From Enterovibrio paralichthyis (GTDB lineage: Bacteria; Pseudomonadota; Gammaproteobacteria; Enterobacterales; Vibrionaceae), in the NCBI RefSeq assembly GCF_019209835.1, contig NZ_JAHUTS010000009.1, forward strand, positions 106,969 through 170,968: a stretch of 64,000 nt of DNA. Reading direction: 5' to 3'. This document shows positions 52,459 through 60,953 of this stretch, piece by piece; position 1 is the first letter of the stretch; the number at the start of each line of letters is the position of its first letter. Below the pieces are notes generated by a model that saw only the letters and a program-made list of their open reading frames with translations, was not told the DNA's origin and made no database searches. Made by a program: the position numbers and the translations under genes.

Positions 52459-53328
52459 TTAACTGATCTTCCCTGTTTCAATCAGTTGCTGGATCAGCGG
52501 GCGGATAATCAGCTCCATGGCAAAACTCATTTTGCCGCCGGGCACCACCAGGGTGTCATGGCGGGACATAAATGAGCCTTGGATCATCGCCAGCAAATAC
52601 GGGAAATCGACCTTCTTGATGCCACGGAAACGGATCACCACAAAGCTCTCATCGAGGCTTGGAATACCCTTGGCATTGAGCGGATTGGAGGTGTCCACCG
52701 TCGGTACGCGCTGGAAGTTGATATGGGAGCGGCTGAACTGGGGCGTGATGTAATTGAGGTAGTCATCCATGGAGCGGACAATGGAATCCATGACTGCTTC
52801 ACGAGAGTGGCCCCGGTCGCGGGTGTCGCGGACAAATTTCTGGATCCATTCCAGGTTGACGATGGGCACCATGCCGATCAACAGGTCGACATGCTGGGAG
52901 ACGTTGATATCACCGTCAACAACGCCACCGTGCAGCCCTTCGTAGAACATCAGATCGGTGCTGTCCGGCAAATCCTGCCATGCAGTAAAGGTACCGGGCA
53001 TCTGGTTGTAAGGCACAGCTTCATCAAAAGTGTGCAGATAGCGGCGGAATTTCCCCGTGCCTTGCTGACCATATTCTTTGAAAAAGGATTCCAGGCGTGG
53101 AAAGTCATTCGCCTGTGGCCCGAAGTAGCTGATGTGGCGGCCTTGTTCGCGCGCCTTGCGGATTTCCACATCCATTTCTGGACGGGTAAAACGGTGAAAG
53201 CTGTCACCCTCCACCCAGGCTGCGCTGATATCCATCATGTTGAATATTTTGCGAAAGGCATCTGAGGTGGTGGTCGTTCCTGCGCCGGATGAACCGGTGA
53301 CTGCAATAATGGGGTGCTTTGCAGACAT
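52459..53328 (-). CDS. prkB: PrkB, phosphoribulokinase-like protein
   Basis: A 289-residue P-loop protein, identical in length to E. coli PrkB. Walker A is TGSSGAGTTTTSDAF (residues 10-24). EGDSFHRFTRPEMD and FYEGLHGGVVDG follow. The true substrate of PrkB in organisms lacking the Calvin cycle is not known. ATG 53328 chosen over 53358. Part of the conserved prkB-yheU-yheT-yheS order near crp. Confidence 0.93.
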   Translation of the reverse strand: MSAKHPIIAVTGSSGAGTTTTSDAFRKIFNMMDISAAWVEGDSFHRFTRPEMDVEIRKAREQGRHISYFGPQANDFPRLESFFKEYGQQGTGKFRRYLHTFDEAVPYNQMPGTFTAWQDLPDSTDLMFYEGLHGGVVDGDINVSQHVDLLIGMVPIVNLEWIQKFVRDTRDRGHSREAVMDSIVRSMDDYLNYITPQFSRSHINFQRVPTVDTSNPLNAKGIPSLDESFVVIRFRGIKKVDFPYLLAMIQGSFMSRHDTLVVPGGKMSFAMELIIRPLIQQLIETGKIS

Positions 53329-53399
53329 GACAAACCCTGTCAATTTAGAAAGATGCAATCAGTTAACAGGGTCTTGGTGGCTTGGTCAAGAAGGGGGTA

Positions 53400-53615
53400 T
53401 TAACCGAGTGATCGCGTCGGTTTGATATCCACGGTTTCGTGCAGTTCTGAGTAGACGACGACGGCCTCACGGTTTTTCAGCAGGGTATAGACCTGCTCTA
53501 CCTTTTCCTCAAAACTCGCTTCCTGCTCACCGTAATCGGTGCCCTCGCGCAGCACAAAGTGCTCGATGAGGTTTCGCAGTGTTTCTTCAGGAATCTCCTG
53601 CCAGGGAATAATCAT
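53400..53615 (-). CDS. yheU: YheU family small protein (UPF0270)
   Basis: A 71-residue acidic protein, MIIPWQEIPEETLRNLIEHF at the start and REGTDYGEQEASFEEKVEQV inside, the YheU signature. Function unknown. Between prkB and the DUF3187 gene on the same strand. Confidence 0.93.
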   Translation of the reverse strand: MIIPWQEIPEETLRNLIEHFVLREGTDYGEQEASFEEKVEQVYTLLKNREAVVVYSELHETVDIKPTRSLG

Positions 53616-53640
53616 CAGCCAGCCCTACTACTTAAATTGA

Positions 53641-54618
53641 CTATAAAAACCGGTGTCGGAAGGTCGCGCTAAACACGATATCCGTGCTGTTATCGTGATT
53701 GAACATATTCTCGAGCGCGACCAATTCTAGCGCACTGTTGCCAAAAAGGTAGCGGTAGCCATAGGCAAACTCATGTACCGGCTTGGTCAGGTCGCTGAGC
53801 TGGGGATTTTTCGCCTTACCCTGTGACAACAGGTATTCACCGACAAGTTCATGATGTTTAAACAACCGGTACCGGTAGCTCACACCCGCACTGATCCCCC
53901 ACGGTTCGACCTGGACAAAATGCTGGGGTTTATCGGGGCGGTGGGTAAGCGAGACACTGGCAGTTAACCGGTGTTTCTCTTGCTGATAACCATAATTGGC
54001 CTGCAGTGCCTGTTCAAAAGAGGTGTGGGTGAACACGCCATGGTTGACGCGATTGAAGAAAAGCGTCACGCCAAGGCTGAGTGCATGGTGGGCGTTTTGG
54101 AAAAGTTGCTGCTCGCCATAAAGGTTGATGGCACTGAGCAGCGCGTCTCCGACAAAATCCGTCGCAGGCTTGCCGTTAAGTTGTGGCGCATCGATATAGA
54201 ACCTGTCTTCTTCAACGTCAGTCCGGCCATTTTGCTCGATGCCGAAAATGTTGTGGAATTTCTTGGTGACGCCATCAAGTCGGTTGTTGGCGGCGTAGCG
54301 GTATTGTAGCCAGACACCATAACGCTGTGTGGAAGAATGGGCGCGGATAAACCCGGCCAAGAACTGGTTATGGTAATAATCAAAGGTGTACTCCGGTGTG
54401 GAGGCCCAGACACTGCCGAACGTCGCGCTGGCGAACAGATCAGTCTGGCCTTCCTGGAGAGAAAAAGGGTCGTGCAGCATGGGGGTGAGCCCCGTCGTTT
54501 GCAGCGGGGCCTGGGACTGTATAACCAGAGGCCCGAAATCTGTGGTCGGGTTTTCGTCAGGTGCCACAGCCGCTGCAGCGGCCAACGGGAGCAGGAAAGC
54601 GCCGAGTGATATGGTCAT
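53641..54618 (-). CDS. DUF3187-like outer-membrane beta-barrel protein
   Basis: A 325-residue exported protein. A short signal peptide ends near residue 19 (LPLAAAAAVA). The mature part has alternating strands, many aromatic ends, and terminates in phenylalanine-rich ATFRHRFL as outer-membrane barrels often do. GPLVIQSQAPLQTTGLTPML resembles the DUF3187 start. Function unknown. It lies between yheU and yheT, where enterobacteria have no gene. GAGAGGTGG precedes the ATG. Confidence 0.7.
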   Translation of the reverse strand: MTISLGAFLLPLAAAAAVAPDENPTTDFGPLVIQSQAPLQTTGLTPMLHDPFSLQEGQTDLFASATFGSVWASTPEYTFDYYHNQFLAGFIRAHSSTQRYGVWLQYRYAANNRLDGVTKKFHNIFGIEQNGRTDVEEDRFYIDAPQLNGKPATDFVGDALLSAINLYGEQQLFQNAHHALSLGVTLFFNRVNHGVFTHTSFEQALQANYGYQQEKHRLTASVSLTHRPDKPQHFVQVEPWGISAGVSYRYRLFKHHELVGEYLLSQGKAKNPQLSDLTKPVHEFAYGYRYLFGNSALELVALENMFNHDNSTDIVFSATFRHRFL

Positions 54619-54658
54619 TATCCACCTCTCTCACCCCACGCTTTGGATTATCGGGCAG

Positions 54659-55633
54659 TTATGCCTTTTTTAGGTGTGGGGCCAACCAACGCGGTACTTC
54701 ACGTTCCAGCCAGAGTTCAGGGGCGTGAAGTGTTCCGGTGACAAAGCCGACGTGACCGCCATACTCCGTCAGATGGTACTCAATATTGTCAGGAAGCACT
54801 GTCTTGGGGATCACCGCTTCCGTCATAAAGGGATCATCTTTAGCATGGATCACTTTGAGTGGTGTCGCAATTTCCTGCAACACATCTAACCCACTGCATT
54901 GTCGGTAATAATCTTCAGCATCCTCAAAACCGTGCAGGGGGGCCGTGACGGTTTGGTCAAACTGATAGAGTGTTGAGATAGCGACTTTCTCACCACTTTT
55001 CCACTGACCGATCTGCGGATGGCGCGCCAGTTTGTTGCTGAGTGTGCGGTTCATGGAGCGCAGCAGATACGCCTGATAAACCTTGGAAAACCCTTGCTGG
55101 ATACGGCTGGAGCAGGCCGCAAGATTGAGCGGAGGGCTTACCACACACGCTGCTTTGACGATGGGGTCATGGTTGAACTCGGCCAGATAACGTACCAGCA
55201 TGTTTCCGCCCAGGGAGACACCTGCTGCAGCGATCGGCGTATCAGGAAATTGCTGGCGCAGACGTTCCAGGAAAAAGCGTGCGTCGCCGGTTTCACCGGA
55301 GTGATAACTGCGTGGTTGTTTATTCAGCGAACCGCTGCAACCGCGGAAATGCATTAGCACACCCAGCCAGCCTTGCTGCTTAAATGCGTTTAGCAGGCCA
55401 TTGGCGTAAGGACTGTAAAAGCAACCTGCCAGACCATGAAACAGCACCGCCACTGGCTTACCCGAAGCGTTGGCAGGGGGCTCAGTCCAGCTTAAATCCA
55501 GAAAATCCCCATCCGGCGTTTCAATACGTTCCCATACTGGCTCAAAGACCGCTTTTCGGCGTAAAAAACGTGGCAACAGAGTTTGCAGATGCGGGTTCTT
55601 ACCCCATGCCATGGGTTTGAAGTCGTGGCTCAT
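54659..55633 (-). CDS. yheT: YheT, alpha/beta hydrolase
   Basis: A 324-residue alpha/beta hydrolase of the YheT/ABHD family. The nucleophile elbow is GVSLGGNMLVRYL, the oxyanion segment LFHGLAGCFYSPYANGLL, and the Asp and His are in HAKDDPFM and YGGHVGF. Substrate unknown. ATG 55633; the preceding MocR-type gene ends only 9 bp upstream on the same strand. Confidence 0.93.
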   Translation of the reverse strand: MSHDFKPMAWGKNPHLQTLLPRFLRRKAVFEPVWERIETPDGDFLDLSWTEPPANASGKPVAVLFHGLAGCFYSPYANGLLNAFKQQGWLGVLMHFRGCSGSLNKQPRSYHSGETGDARFFLERLRQQFPDTPIAAAGVSLGGNMLVRYLAEFNHDPIVKAACVVSPPLNLAACSSRIQQGFSKVYQAYLLRSMNRTLSNKLARHPQIGQWKSGEKVAISTLYQFDQTVTAPLHGFEDAEDYYRQCSGLDVLQEIATPLKVIHAKDDPFMTEAVIPKTVLPDNIEYHLTEYGGHVGFVTGTLHAPELWLEREVPRWLAPHLKKA

Positions 55634-55642
55634 GTTTCTCTC

Positions 55643-57025
55643 TTACAGGGAAAATTCCGTTAATGGCGGGTTGGCAAGCAATGCGGCCAACTGGCGACAA
55701 CCTTGTTGCAGGGTATCACGTGTGGGGGGCGCACTCACTGCCAGCCTGACCGCCGGTGGCGCGGCGTACCCCGGTGGTATAAAGAGCTCCGAGGATTTCA
55801 CTTCCAGACCTTGTTCCTTGGCAGCAACGAGGAATTCACTGAGTGCCCAGCCATCAGGCAGCGTCAGCCAGCCATGAAAGCCATTAGGATGATAGCGAAG
55901 TGTTTCAGTGCCCAACAATTCAGTGACAAGTTGCCAGCGCGCTTCCATTTCGCAGCGGATAGTTTCCAGTACCTGATTGGCGGCGCCATTCTCCAGCAAG
56001 ATGGACGCCATGGCGGTCAACAGCGGGCTGATCATCCAGCTGTAGTTTTGCAGGGCATTGACGAAATGAGGATAGAAGCGGTCAGGCAGGTGCAGGAACC
56101 CAAGGCGCAGGCCAGGCGCCAGGGTTTTTGCCAGCCCGCCTATGTAGATAACGCTGTCCGGCGCAAGGTTAACCATAGGCTCCGGGCGCTTGCGGGGCAG
56201 AAGTCCGTTAACGTCATCTTCGACAATGGTGATCTGTGCCTTCTGACAAAGGGCAATGATCTCTTTTCGCCGCTCTGTGCCCATGATGGCAGTCGTCGGG
56301 TTTTGCAGTGTCGGGGTGAGATAGACCAAGCGCGGCTGGTATTGCTGACAGGCCGATTTCAACGACGCCGGTGTTATCCCTTCATCGTCCATTTCCACCG
56401 GTTTGACCGTCAGTTGCAGTTGGCGGGCAAGACTCATCAGGCCGGGGTAGGTGAGTTTGTCAGCTAGGATAGTGTCGCCAGCACGGCAAAGAGTGAGTAG
56501 GCAAAGCTGCATGGCGTTCTGTGCCCCGGAGCAAAACAGTAACCGCTCAGGTGAAGCGATCACCTGATGCCCGGCAAGCCAGGACGCCAGGATTTCCCGG
56601 TGCCTGACAATCCCCGAGGGCGGCTGGTAGAGCATGAGATTGTTGAGCTCATTCGGGTGTGCCGCCAGTTGTTGCAGCGCTTCGGAAAACAGATCGGCGC
56701 GGTTGATGGCGGGGGGCACGTTGTAGCCAAAGCTCAACACACCCGGACGCTCGGGGGCGGCAAAGGTCCAGAGTGGTTTATCGCTTTGGGTGATATAGGT
56801 GCCAGCCCCAACACGGGCTTCCACAATGCCGCGGCGCTCGGCTTCGGCATAGGCGCGGGTAACGGTACCCACAGTGACCGACAGTGCATCGGCCAGGGCC
56901 CGGTGAGTGGGCAGCTTGGTGCCAGGCATCAGTTCCTGCAACTGCACTTTCTGCGCAATTGCATCTGCTATCTGGCGGTAGAGCGGCGCGCCCTGTTTAT
57001 CCAGTGTCATCGTCATAATTGTCAT
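55643..57025 (-). CDS. MocR-type (GntR/aminotransferase) regulator
   Basis: A 460-residue fusion. The N-terminal winged helix (about 10-75) has PLYRQIADAIAQKVQLQEL and LPTHRALADALSVTVGTVTR. The large C-terminal domain is a class I aminotransferase fold with LPSG-like FCSGAQNAMQL, VEDDVNGLL and PLP lysine in IGGLAKTLAPGLRLGFL. Such proteins use PLP and an effector, often an amino acid, to control a neighbour. The divergent neighbour is a LysE exporter, and the gap holds a 16-bp palindrome. So it likely controls amino-acid export. Confidence 0.92.
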   Translation of the reverse strand: MTIMTMTLDKQGAPLYRQIADAIAQKVQLQELMPGTKLPTHRALADALSVTVGTVTRAYAEAERRGIVEARVGAGTYITQSDKPLWTFAAPERPGVLSFGYNVPPAINRADLFSEALQQLAAHPNELNNLMLYQPPSGIVRHREILASWLAGHQVIASPERLLFCSGAQNAMQLCLLTLCRAGDTILADKLTYPGLMSLARQLQLTVKPVEMDDEGITPASLKSACQQYQPRLVYLTPTLQNPTTAIMGTERRKEIIALCQKAQITIVEDDVNGLLPRKRPEPMVNLAPDSVIYIGGLAKTLAPGLRLGFLHLPDRFYPHFVNALQNYSWMISPLLTAMASILLENGAANQVLETIRCEMEARWQLVTELLGTETLRYHPNGFHGWLTLPDGWALSEFLVAAKEQGLEVKSSELFIPPGYAAPPAVRLAVSAPPTRDTLQQGCRQLAALLANPPLTEFSL

Positions 57026-57114
57026 GGTGACAATAAACCTTTTGATCCATTTTTCGATCCCTGTTAGCGTGAATTTTGAGCAGTAATGGCGATTAATTCA
57101 ACGTTTTTATGTGA

Positions 57115-57130
57115 ATTGTATCGATACAAT
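57115..57130. promoter_or_regulatory. Perfect 16-bp palindrome between MocR-type regulator and LysE exporter
   Basis: ATTGTATCGATACAAT, a perfect dyad 19 bp before the exporter start and about 90 bp before the regulator start. Likely operator of the MocR-type protein. Confidence 0.65.
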
Positions 57131-57149
57131 GTGAGCAGGGAGACAATTC

Positions 57150-57752
57150 ATGATGGAGCTTTCATTTCTGGCAACACTGGCTGTGTTTGCCGCGACCATG
57201 ACGGGCACGCCGGGGCCTAACAATATGATGCTGACAGCATCCGGTGCGAATTTCGGTTACCGAAGGACGGTACCTCATCTGGTAGGGATCACTCTGGGTG
57301 TTGCGTCATTGATTGCCGTCGTGGCGGCAGGGCTTGGCGTGGTATTCAAACTCTACCCCTGGGTGCAGGAAGGCATGAAAATGGTCGCCAGTGGCTATCT
57401 TTTGTATCTGGCGTGGCGTATTGCCAATGCCGGTGCGCCTTCTGAAAAATCGTCACCGGACAGACGGCCGATGACCCTGTTGGAAGGAGCATTGTTCCAA
57501 TATGTGAACCCAAAGGCATGGGCGATGGCCGTGAGTGCTGTGGGTACCTTTACCCTGGCGGGGGGCGATTACTGGTGGTCAGCCCTGGTGATTGTACTGA
57601 CCTTTATGGCGGTAGGTTTTCCGTTGACGTCCCTTTGGGCGGGGTTTGGTGTTTGGGTCGGCAGGGTGCTGTCGAGCGATAAAAGTTGGGTGCGGTTTAA
57701 CCGTGTGATGGGTACCTTGACGGCTTCCTGCCTGTTCTTTATCTGGTTTTAG
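57150..57752 (+). CDS. LysE/RhtB-family amino-acid exporter
   Basis: A 200-residue inner-membrane protein with about six helices. TGTPGPNNMMLTASGANFGY is the LysE/RhtB signature near the N-terminus, and FQYVNPKAWAMA lies mid-protein. The substrate is not predictable. A MocR-type regulator is divergent, a common pairing. Its stop codon overlaps the stop of the convergent TIGR02444 gene by two bases in TTAG. Start could be 57150 or the next ATG at 57153. Confidence 0.9.
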   Translation: MMELSFLATLAVFAATMTGTPGPNNMMLTASGANFGYRRTVPHLVGITLGVASLIAVVAAGLGVVFKLYPWVQEGMKMVASGYLLYLAWRIANAGAPSEKSSPDRRPMTLLEGALFQYVNPKAWAMAVSAVGTFTLAGGDYWWSALVIVLTFMAVGFPLTSLWAGFGVWVGRVLSSDKSWVRFNRVMGTLTASCLFFIWF

Positions 57753-58255
57753 CGCAGCCCTTTGACCAGTGTGGGATAAAGGGAGCGGGCGGCAGGGTCA
57801 AGCTGGGTGCAATAAAGCTCCAGTGCTGACGGCGCTTGCTCTTCCCAAGGCAAATGGTTGATGCAAGCGATGAGCGCCTGTTGCTGGAACTTCTCCAGTG
57901 TCAATTCGTAATTGAGCATCTTCTGATAAGCCCCGCGGGAGAGTTGGGGTTTGAGTTCGCGGCGCATCAGGCGATACCGGCTGAGCAGGGTTTCTGATGG
58001 TGCCAGAGCCTGCCGCAGGGTGGCCAAGGAGGAGGGCGACAAGGTAAAGCCGGCGCTTTCCACCCACACCAATAATAGGGCAAGGTTTACATTGCCCTTA
58101 AACGCATCCTGCAGCTTCAGGCAGGCGTGTTTGATCTCCTGGTTACCGTAGTGGTGCAGGCAAAACTGCCACAGCCCGTCGGCTGTGGCATGTTGTTTCA
58201 GCGGGCTTGGAACTCCGCTTCCATTTGCTCCAGTTGTTCCTGAAGATCCATCCAT
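57749..58255 (-). CDS. TIGR02444-like protein
   Basis: A helical protein of up to 168 residues. From about residue 27 it reads GLWQFCLHHYGNQEIKHACL, LQDAFKGNVNLALLLVWVE and LMRRELKP, fitting the TIGR02444 family of unknown function. The first 18 residues (glycine and serine rich) come from overlap with yheS and are probably not native. No in-frame ATG follows, so translation may start at the CTG at 58201 or at ATG 58255. Placed directly behind yheS, probably the same transcript. Confidence 0.72.
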   Translation of the reverse strand: MDGSSGTTGANGSGVPSPLKQHATADGLWQFCLHHYGNQEIKHACLKLQDAFKGNVNLALLLVWVESAGFTLSPSSLATLRQALAPSETLLSRYRLMRRELKPQLSRGAYQKMLNYELTLEKFQQQALIACINHLPWEEQAPSALELYCTQLDPAARSLYPTLVKGLR

Positions 58256-60120
58256 TCCAGTTCGACCTCTTCGAGCGATGATTTTGCGTCTGCCTGTCTG
58301 CGCAGTAGCTCGGTCAGTTTTTCTTTATTGGCGGCTTCATAGAGAGAAGGCTCTGCCAGTTGAGACTCTACGTCGGCGATTGTGGCAGAAAAATTTTCGA
58401 GCTGTGTGTCCAGCGCGTCAATTTTCTTACGAAGCGGTGCGGTCTGGCGGCGGAACTCCGCTTCCAGACGCTTTTGCTCTTTGCGCGCAGCCTGGGTGTT
58501 GGCACCTGCCGGTTTGGCGGTTTCTGCCTGCTCCTGACGACGCTCGGAGCGTTGCAGTTCGTTCAACCACTGATGATAGTCATTCAGGTCGCCATTGAAT
58601 TGTTCGACCTTGCGATCGTGCACCAGATAGAGGTCATCCGTGGTGGCGCGCAGCAGGTAACGGTCGTGGCTGACGATAACCATCGCGCCTTCGAACGATT
58701 GCAGAGCGATTGTCAGTGCCGCACGCATGTCGAGGTCAAGGTGGTTGGTCGGTTCGTCGAGCAGCAGCAGGTTCGGTTTTTGCCATACGATCAGAGCCAG
58801 TACCAGACGGGCTTTCTCGCCACCGGAGAACGGGGCAATCACATCCAGCGCTTTGTCGCCATGAAAGCCAAAGCTGCCAAGGTAATCGCGGAGCTGTTGT
58901 TCGGTTGCCTCTGGCGCCAGACGCATCAGGTGTTGCAGTGCGGTTTCGTCGTCACGCAGGGTTTCCAGCTGGTGCTGGGCAAAGTAACCGATCTTCACGC
59001 CTTGAGAGTAACGCAGTTCTCCCGCCTGCGCAGGCACAGTGCCGGAAAGGAGTTTGATCAGGGTAGATTTACCCGCGCCGTTGCGGCCAAGCAGACCAAT
59101 GCGGCTGCCGGGAACCAGGTTGAGGAAGATTTTCTCCAGGATCAGTGTGTCGCCGTAGCCTGCGCAAACATCCTCCATCATCAGGATAGGGTTAGGCAGG
59201 GCGGACGGCTCGCGGAACTCAAAGCTGAACGGGTTATCAAACTGCGCCGGCAGCATTTTCTCCATGCGTTCCAGTGCCTTAATACGGCTCTGCGCCTGAC
59301 GCGCTTTACTCGCCTTGTAGCGGAAGCGGTCAATGTAGGACTGCATGTGTGCCATCTGCTTTTGCTGCTTCTGGAACATAGCCTGTTGCAGGGTCAGCTT
59401 TTCTGCGCGCATCACCTCGAACGCCGAATAGTTACCGGTGTATTCGTTCAGGGTTTCGTTTTCGATGTGGATGATGCGGTTAACAACCGGGTCAAGGAAG
59501 TCACGGTCATGGGAGATCAGGACCAGGGTTCCTCGGTAATTCTGCAGCCATTTTTCCAGCCACATCACGGCATCCAAATCCAGGTGGTTGGTTGGTTCAT
59601 CGAGCAGCAGCAGATCGGAGCGGCAGATCAACGCCTGCGCCAGGTTAAGGCGCATACGCCAGCCACCGGAGAACTGGGTCAGGTTCCAGCTCATCTGTTC
59701 CTGGCGAAAACCCAGGCCGTCCAGCAATTCTGCTGCGCGGGCGCGGATACTGTAACCGCCGACAGCATCGATCTTATCGTGCAGCATCGCCACCTTGTTG
59801 CCATCATCGGCTTCTTCTGCGGCGCGCAGTGCCTGCTCCAGTGCGCGGTACTCGCGGTCACCGTCAATCACATATTCAATGGCCTGGCGTTCCAGCGCCG
59901 GGGTTTCCTGTGCCACCCACGCCATCTGCCAGCCGCTCGGGAAGTTGCAACTGCCGGCATCCAGGGTCAATTCGCCTTTAAGCAGGGCAAACAGCGAGGA
60001 TTTCCCGCAACCGTTTTTGCCTACAAGACCTACTTTATCACCGGGATGGATAGTGGCAGAGGCCTGGTTCAGCAGCGGTTTACCGCCGCGCAGAAGCTGT
60101 ATATCAGAAATCGTGATCAT
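58198..60120 (-). CDS. yheS: YheS, ABC-F family ATPase
   Basis: A 640-residue protein with two ABC ATPase domains and no membrane segments. First: Walker A GKNGCGKSS, signature FSGGWRMRLNLAQAL, Walker B LLLLDEPTNHLDLDA. Second: GRNGAGKST, FSGGEKARLVLAL, LLLLDEPTNHLDLD. The linker between them is long and basic, and the C-terminus is a coiled coil. ABC-F proteins act on the ribosome to relieve stalls. Divergent from kefG. Confidence 0.95.
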   Translation of the reverse strand: MITISDIQLLRGGKPLLNQASATIHPGDKVGLVGKNGCGKSSLFALLKGELTLDAGSCNFPSGWQMAWVAQETPALERQAIEYVIDGDREYRALEQALRAAEEADDGNKVAMLHDKIDAVGGYSIRARAAELLDGLGFRQEQMSWNLTQFSGGWRMRLNLAQALICRSDLLLLDEPTNHLDLDAVMWLEKWLQNYRGTLVLISHDRDFLDPVVNRIIHIENETLNEYTGNYSAFEVMRAEKLTLQQAMFQKQQKQMAHMQSYIDRFRYKASKARQAQSRIKALERMEKMLPAQFDNPFSFEFREPSALPNPILMMEDVCAGYGDTLILEKIFLNLVPGSRIGLLGRNGAGKSTLIKLLSGTVPAQAGELRYSQGVKIGYFAQHQLETLRDDETALQHLMRLAPEATEQQLRDYLGSFGFHGDKALDVIAPFSGGEKARLVLALIVWQKPNLLLLDEPTNHLDLDMRAALTIALQSFEGAMVIVSHDRYLLRATTDDLYLVHDRKVEQFNGDLNDYHQWLNELQRSERRQEQAETAKPAGANTQAARKEQKRLEAEFRRQTAPLRKKIDALDTQLENFSATIADVESQLAEPSLYEAANKEKLTELLRRQADAKSSLEEVELEWMDLQEQLEQMEAEFQAR

Positions 60121-60335
60121 GACTCGAGGCGGCTCCGGCCGCAGAAATAGGAGGTCGAAAAACTGGCGCTGTTATATCACACGACAGCCATTTACTTAAG
60201 AGAGGCGCAAAAATGTGCCGCCGTCAGACGGTGAAAAATTGCGGCTTTTACCGTATGGTGGAAGGTGTACACCGGATACCGCAAGAGCCGGTGTTTTGTG
60301 TCATGCTAAGAAGACAATAAAAAAGACGGACTTAT

Positions 60336-60359
60336 CGCGAATAGACACAATCATTCGCG
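60336..60359. promoter_or_regulatory. Inverted repeat in the yheS-kefG region
   Basis: CGCGAAT (60336-60342) and ATTCGCG (60353-60359), a perfect 7-bp dyad with a 10-bp centre, 30 bp before kefG. A regulator site or RNA stem is possible. The rest of this 269-bp divergent region shows only a 10-bp palindrome GGTGTACACC at 60264-60273. Confidence 0.35.
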
Positions 60360-60389
60360 CCAAATTGTACAAAAGGATTTTGCTGCCAG

Positions 60390-60953
60390 ATGGGAACCCC
60401 GACAACGTCGCTTTTCCGCTCCAAGGTATTGGTTATCTTCGCCCACCCCGATCCACAGGAATCGGTGGCAAACAAACGCATGCTTGATGCTGTGCGTCCG
60501 CTCGAACACGTCAGGATCCACGATCTTTACGCCACCTACCCAGACTTTATGATTGATGTGCATCATGAACGCCAGTTGTTGATGGAGCATGATGTGATCG
60601 TCTTCCAGCACCCGCTTCAAATGTATTCCTGCCCGTCACTGCTCAAAGAGTGGATTGATGTCGTGCTGGGTAAAGGCTTTGCCCACGGTGGCGGCAATGC
60701 GCTGGCGGGAAAAACCTGCCGTTTTGTTATCACCACCGGTGGTGCGGCCGAAGCTTTCAGCAAAACCGGTTATAACAAATACAGCATGGAAGAGTTGCTG
60801 CAGCCTTTTGAGCTGACGGCGCTTCTGTGCCAAATGCGCTGGGTAGAACCCATGGTATTGCACTGGGCGCGCAGGGTCACTGATGATGATCGCGCTGCCC
60901 ACGCTGAGCTTTATGTGGACTGGCTGTGTAACCCTGTTTCGGAGGTGGTGTGA
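60390..60953 (+). CDS. kefG: KefG, quinone oxidoreductase-like activator of KefB
   Basis: A 187-residue flavodoxin-fold protein. VLVIFAHPDPQESVANKRML is the FMN-site start, with FQHPLQMYSCPSLLKEWIDVV and FVITTGGAAEAFS following. KefG is the cytoplasmic ancillary protein needed for full activity of the KefB potassium efflux system during electrophile stress. Stop and the kefB start overlap by one base (TGATG), so the two are coupled. Confidence 0.93.
   Translation: MGTPTTSLFRSKVLVIFAHPDPQESVANKRMLDAVRPLEHVRIHDLYATYPDFMIDVHHERQLLMEHDVIVFQHPLQMYSCPSLLKEWIDVVLGKGFAHGGGNALAGKTCRFVITTGGAAEAFSKTGYNKYSMEELLQPFELTALLCQMRWVEPMVLHWARRVTDDDRAAHAELYVDWLCNPVSEVV

Noticed and set aside
58360..60150. A 596-codon open frame on the + strand opposite yheS
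   Set aside because: It is antisense to a clear two-domain ABC-F gene; its translation is rich in Val, Gln, Phe and Leu with no family signature. Codon bias of the real gene explains the lack of stops.
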